Shown: piece after piece, positions 40,358 through 43,480 of the stretch | Layout: every line of letters starts with the position of its first letter | Position numbering within the stretch: position 1 is the first letter of the stretch | From: Promethearchaeota archaeon | Lineage (GTDB): Archaea; Asgardarchaeota; Lokiarchaeia; Sigyniarchaeales; SOKP01 | Assembly: GCA_019894975.1 (NCBI GenBank) | Contig: JAGXNO010000033.1 | Coordinates: 1 to 43,480, forward strand | DNA length: 43,480 nt | Direction of reading: 5' to 3' | Made by a program: the position numbers and the translations under genes | Notes under the pieces: generated by a model | Told to the model about the DNA's origin: nothing | Seen by the model: only the letters and a program-made list of their open reading frames with translations | Databases searched by the model: none

Positions 40358-41425
40358 TTAATATAAAATTCTTGGATCTATAATTGTATAGGCAACATCT
40401 GCTATGAGAGTTCCTGAAATTATTACAATCGTTGAAAAGACAAGAAGACCATTTATTACTAAATAGTCACCACGGGTTATAGCTAAAAGCATATTGTAGC
40501 CAAAACCTGTATAGTTAAACGTTACTTCTACGAATAATGATCCTAATAAAGCTCCTGCAGTCCCTGCTATAACGAGGTGGCTAGTAGGGAGTATTGCATT
40601 CCGTAAAGCATGCTTGTTGATGACGTCTTTTTCCGCTACACCTTTTGCACGTGCGGTTCTAATATAATCCTGATCTAATACCCCTAACATGCTCGATCGG
40701 GTCTGTCTAGTAACCCCCGACAGAGACACAAAAATCATACAAAACACAGGAAGAATTAAATGAATGAGAGTATCCCACAAATAAATCTGTTGATTATACA
40801 AAATACTATCAATAAGTCTAAATCCTGTTCCAACACCATCAGATGGAACCGGAGTGAATAGGATAGGATTATTAGGATATAGTACCTCCATAAAAATACC
40901 ATCATGAGTAAAGGTTCTTAATGTAGATCCTATAAACAGTTGTAACAGCGTCGCAATATAAAATATTGGGAATCCTGCTCCGAGGATCGCAGCTCCTCGA
41001 ATCATCGTATCTTTTGGTTTATCCTTGTTTTTTGAAGCGGTAACCCCAAGTTTAACGGCAATAAAAGGGACTATAATAATAGAAAAAAGCATCAACTCAA
41101 TCGTTTTGGGAAAAATTTCAGCAATAAAAGTAATTACGGGAGTTCCTTCAGAAATAACAAACGATTCACCCCAATCTCCTTGGAAGAACCTTCTCAGATA
41201 TATACCAAGTTGCACATACCATGGATCGTAGAAACCAGATCTTCGCAACTCCGCTTCATATCTAGCACGGTCTACTACAACCCCTGGAATTTTATTCAAT
41301 TCAGGATTGATAGACATCTGATGAGATAAAACCCAAGTAAATATCAATACTGCTAAAAGTATTGGAAACATCATCAAAATTCGCTTAATAACATATTTTA
41401 TCATATTTCGGGCTTGACGAGTCAT
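40358..41425 (-). CDS. oppB: Oligopeptide-type ABC transporter permease (OppB/DppB)
   Basis: 355 residues. The N-terminal helix MIKYVIKRILMMFPILLAVLIF in part, the long external loop, the PxTIELMLFSI-like second helix, and the EAA loop (ARAKGVAEKDVINKHALRN) with following GALLGSLFVEVTFNYTG are classical OppB/DppB. It pairs with OppC to form the membrane channel for peptides or related solutes. GGTAGG lies before ATG 41425; ATG 41404 is an internal alternative. It is the first gene of the minus-strand operon oppB-oppC-oppD-oppF, divergent from the binding-protein gene. Confidence 0.92.
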   Translation of the reverse strand: MTRQARNMIKYVIKRILMMFPILLAVLIFTWVLSHQMSINPELNKIPGVVVDRARYEAELRRSGFYDPWYVQLGIYLRRFFQGDWGESFVISEGTPVITFIAEIFPKTIELMLFSIIIVPFIAVKLGVTASKNKDKPKDTMIRGAAILGAGFPIFYIATLLQLFIGSTLRTFTHDGIFMEVLYPNNPILFTPVPSDGVGTGFRLIDSILYNQQIYLWDTLIHLILPVFCMIFVSLSGVTRQTRSSMLGVLDQDYIRTARAKGVAEKDVINKHALRNAILPTSHLVIAGTAGALLGSLFVEVTFNYTGFGYNMLLAITRGDYLVINGLLVFSTIVIISGTLIADVAYTIIDPRILY

Positions 41426-41723
41426 TTCATTCCTACCTTTTTCAAGAGTTAATATTATTAGAAGAAGTTTTTATATTGATCTTCTTGTTTTTATACTATA
41501 TAAAATTATAATTTTTTTCTTATTTCCTAAGATTGATTTTAAAAAAAATTCACTCTATTTAATAATTACGTTTTAAATTAGGATATTTACGGTCGTAATC
41601 GAGCTTATTTGAAAAGTTTAAATAGTTAAATGTCGTAACCTTATATTATCTTTACAAAGTAAAGTAAATTGAGAAAAAACATCTAAAAAAAAAAATAGGT
41701 AATACGATAAGGAGAAACAAAAT
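41426..41723. promoter_or_regulatory. Divergent promoter region between oppB and the binding-protein gene
   Basis: On the plus strand GAAAAGTTTAAATA (41611-41624) is a good BRE/TATA, about 100 bases before ATG 41724, leaving a leader of about 75 bases with AAGGAG at its end. On the minus strand TTTTATATAG (41496-41505) is a TATA box about 71 bases before the oppB start. No coding sequence is seen. Separate promoters would let binding protein and transporter be made in different amounts. Confidence 0.5.
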
Positions 41724-43480
41724 ATGAATAAAACTAAGAAAAGTCTAGCTTTTTTCTTATTATTATCGTCAATAATTCTACCACTTCTTCCAGCGATTAC
41801 CGTAGCTCAAGAAGATACCCATGTTTTTAAACATGCTGCTTCGGCTCTACCGGATGAATGGGATCCCGCAGTTACTGATTGGTATAACATAATTTGGGGT
41901 TCCTACGGTGTATATGCTACAGAGGAACTTATTGGATTAAATGCGGCTTATACATCAGGAACAACTGGTCCGATTGAGGATGAGTGGATCGGAGTTCTTG
42001 CTACCGATTGGAATCTCACCCGTAGAGTAGAAGAACCAAATGATTCAGATTTCAATAATACGGGTGGTATAGAATCAGCTGTCTTTAAACTCAGAGAAGG
42101 TGTTACATTTCATGATGGTTCCGATTGGAACGCAACAGTTGCCAAATGGAACATCGATAGAATCAATCTTGTGGCAGGAAATTATACTGGATTGTGTGAA
42201 GTCACAGCGGATAATGAAGCTGAAGGCAATTTGATGCATACCATTGTATTAGAAGATTACAAACCTTATTGGTCCGATAATTGGAATATGACTGCTGAGG
42301 GGTATGACTCCCCAAATCTTGGGACTTCACCTCCTGCAACCCTTCCATCAGTAACAGACTATGCCTGGTATAATCTTGGGGATAATGCTTCACTAGTAGA
42401 TTACGGTGATGCTGTTAATGCCCTCATCTTACCAAATAACACTATACGCAATCCTGCCCCTTATGGAGGTTGGGATTATGTTTCCGGAGCAGCCATTCAC
42501 TACGCACCATACGACAGATATCCTATCATAAACCGCGTTGAGATCATGGATAACAAACAATCTGGAGGAACCATTAGAGTTTTCTATAACCAGTGGACTG
42601 TCTCTGGACTAACTGGGGGAGTAAATCATCCAATGATTTCATACCATTCATATCGAAAGAATTATACTACGAGAGGTATTTATGGCTATGAAAATGGTGT
42701 GGACGATCCTCGGAATGCTGGTCCAGTCACTCATATGATTGGAACCGGAGCCTACACTTATGTAGAACACGATGAAACAGGCACACCCGCTGGAGGATAT
42801 ATGCTAAAATTTGAAGACTACTGGAATAAAACTGCTCTTGAAGCTGAAGGTTGGTTTGATGTTGATAGATTTGAGATTATTAATTTCCCTACCGGTTCAT
42901 TAGGAGAAGATGCTAAGAACACAGCAATGCTTACACATGCTATCGATTTTGCGTACGATTCAATGTATATGCCCCTAGATTATGATGCGGTTCAAGCCGA
43001 ATCACGAATTAGGTATGAGAGTACAGGACCTACTACGTATAAAACTAACATCGTTTTGAATAGTATCAATGAAACATGGTGGGCGTGGCCTTGGGCTGAC
43101 GGTTGGAGACAAGGATTTTATCCATTGGCGGGTAGTGAACCTGCCGGTGGTGTTCCACGAGCGCTGCGAAAATCTATGGGTTATGCTTTCAATTATGATC
43201 TTATGATACACACAGTTTTAAACGATCGTGCAGTACGTGGCGGGGGTGTCATAGGTGCGCAAAATATCTATTTCAATGAAACCTTGGACGACCCAGAATA
43301 TTTGGCCTACTATAATGTAACGAAAGCTCGAGAAATATTACTTACCACTGAAACTGATCCTCTTCTGTTTAACATTTCAACACCTACACCTCATGCTCCA
43401 AATCCTCTTTATAATGCAGGCTATCCATACGGTGATCACAATGCGGTGTCTTTAAACCCTGATAACTACAACTTCAGTAA
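41724..43480 (+). CDS. oppA: ABC transporter substrate-binding protein, family 5 (OppA/DppA-like), partial
   Basis: The frame is open from ATG 41724 to the window end (585 codons). AAGGAG lies 10 bases upstream. Residues 1-29 are a signal peptide: KTKK, a hydrophobic core (LAFFLLLSSIILPLLP) and an Ala-x-Ala-like end. There is no cysteine for a lipoprotein, so anchoring may be by a C-terminal helix beyond the window. Family 5 marks include FKLREGVTFHDGSDWNA (about 127-143), MIGTGAYTYVEHD, EDYWN, and RALRKSMGYAFNYD. It delivers peptides or similar solutes to OppBCDF on the opposite strand. Many Asn-x-Ser/Thr sites are present, as expected for a surface glycoprotein. Confidence 0.92.
   Translation, partial: MNKTKKSLAFFLLLSSIILPLLPAITVAQEDTHVFKHAASALPDEWDPAVTDWYNIIWGSYGVYATEELIGLNAAYTSGTTGPIEDEWIGVLATDWNLTRRVEEPNDSDFNNTGGIESAVFKLREGVTFHDGSDWNATVAKWNIDRINLVAGNYTGLCEVTADNEAEGNLMHTIVLEDYKPYWSDNWNMTAEGYDSPNLGTSPPATLPSVTDYAWYNLGDNASLVDYGDAVNALILPNNTIRNPAPYGGWDYVSGAAIHYAPYDRYPIINRVEIMDNKQSGGTIRVFYNQWTVSGLTGGVNHPMISYHSYRKNYTTRGIYGYENGVDDPRNAGPVTHMIGTGAYTYVEHDETGTPAGGYMLKFEDYWNKTALEAEGWFDVDRFEIINFPTGSLGEDAKNTAMLTHAIDFAYDSMYMPLDYDAVQAESRIRYESTGPTTYKTNIVLNSINETWWAWPWADGWRQGFYPLAGSEPAGGVPRALRKSMGYAFNYDLMIHTVLNDRAVRGGGVIGAQNIYFNETLDDPEYLAYYNVTKAREILLTTETDPLLFNISTPTPHAPNPLYNAGYPYGDHNAVSLNPDNYNFS

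Noticed and set aside
42202..43211. Short minus-strand frames inside the binding-protein gene
   Set aside because: They lie wholly inside a convincing plus-strand gene with signal peptide and family motifs; no ribosome-binding site or similarity supports them.
1..43480. CRISPR arrays, tRNA or rRNA genes, insertion sequences, integrase sites
   Set aside because: I found no regularly spaced repeats, no tRNA-like T-loop consensus between genes, no rRNA-like GC-rich blocks and no transposase or integrase motif by eye. A covariance-model scan would be decisive for small RNAs.

Overview
The window looks like chromosome from an Asgard archaeon of the Lokiarchaeia (Promethearchaeales) type. This is inferred, not proven. 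The supporting signs are very AT-rich DNA, GGTG/GGAGG ribosome-binding sites in front of ATG, GTG and TTG starts, archaeal BRE/TATA promoters, a Rab/Arf-like small GTPase, HEAT-repeat and leucine-rich-repeat proteins, ferredoxin-dependent pyruvate oxidation, and a TrmB-like regulator. I see no rRNA, tRNA, CRISPR array or insertion sequence.

Layout. 1-1.3 kb: the end of porA and then a porB whose two halves are in swapped order, an apparent circular permutation. 1.5-3.3 kb: a small membrane protein and a GH172/DUF2961 glycosidase. 3.4-5.7 kb (minus): an operon of BKACE-type beta-keto acid cleavage enzyme, Asp/Glu racemase-family protein and alpha/beta hydrolase. 5.9-10.8 kb: a second alpha/beta hydrolase, a divergent GMP-synthase-like PPase protein, a VOC gene broken by a stop codon, pirin, a small basic protein and an amidohydrolase. 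11-15.6 kb: a HEAT protein, two unknown genes forming a minus-strand pair, and divergently a small GTPase translationally coupled to a TrmB-like gene. 15.6-17.8 kb (minus): a 4-hydroxybutyryl-CoA dehydratase-like enzyme and a small unknown protein.

18-29.3 kb (plus): a HEAT+LRR protein, three tandem paralogous TPP-dependent acetolactate-synthase-like enzymes, a zinc alcohol dehydrogenase, an acyl-CoA dehydrogenase, an enoyl-CoA isomerase/hydratase and a DUF1846 protein. With the 4HBD-like enzyme this is a block of CoA-ester, keto-acid and TPP carbon chemistry. 29.5-31.2 kb: a divergent CTP synthase. 31.2-34 kb (minus): a 950-residue protein with three exact-period 148-residue repeats. 34.3-43.5 kb: an Opp/Dpp peptide-type ABC transporter. 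oppB-oppC-oppD-oppF run on the minus strand and the substrate-binding protein is divergent on the plus strand, cut by the window end. Both ATPase subunits carry long N-terminal multi-pass membrane regions, which is unusual.

The points most worth a second look are the permuted PorB, the membrane-fused ABC ATPases, several genes whose homology and ribosome-binding site point to AUU/AUC initiation, the GTPase island with its unknown neighbours, and the triple-repeat protein.
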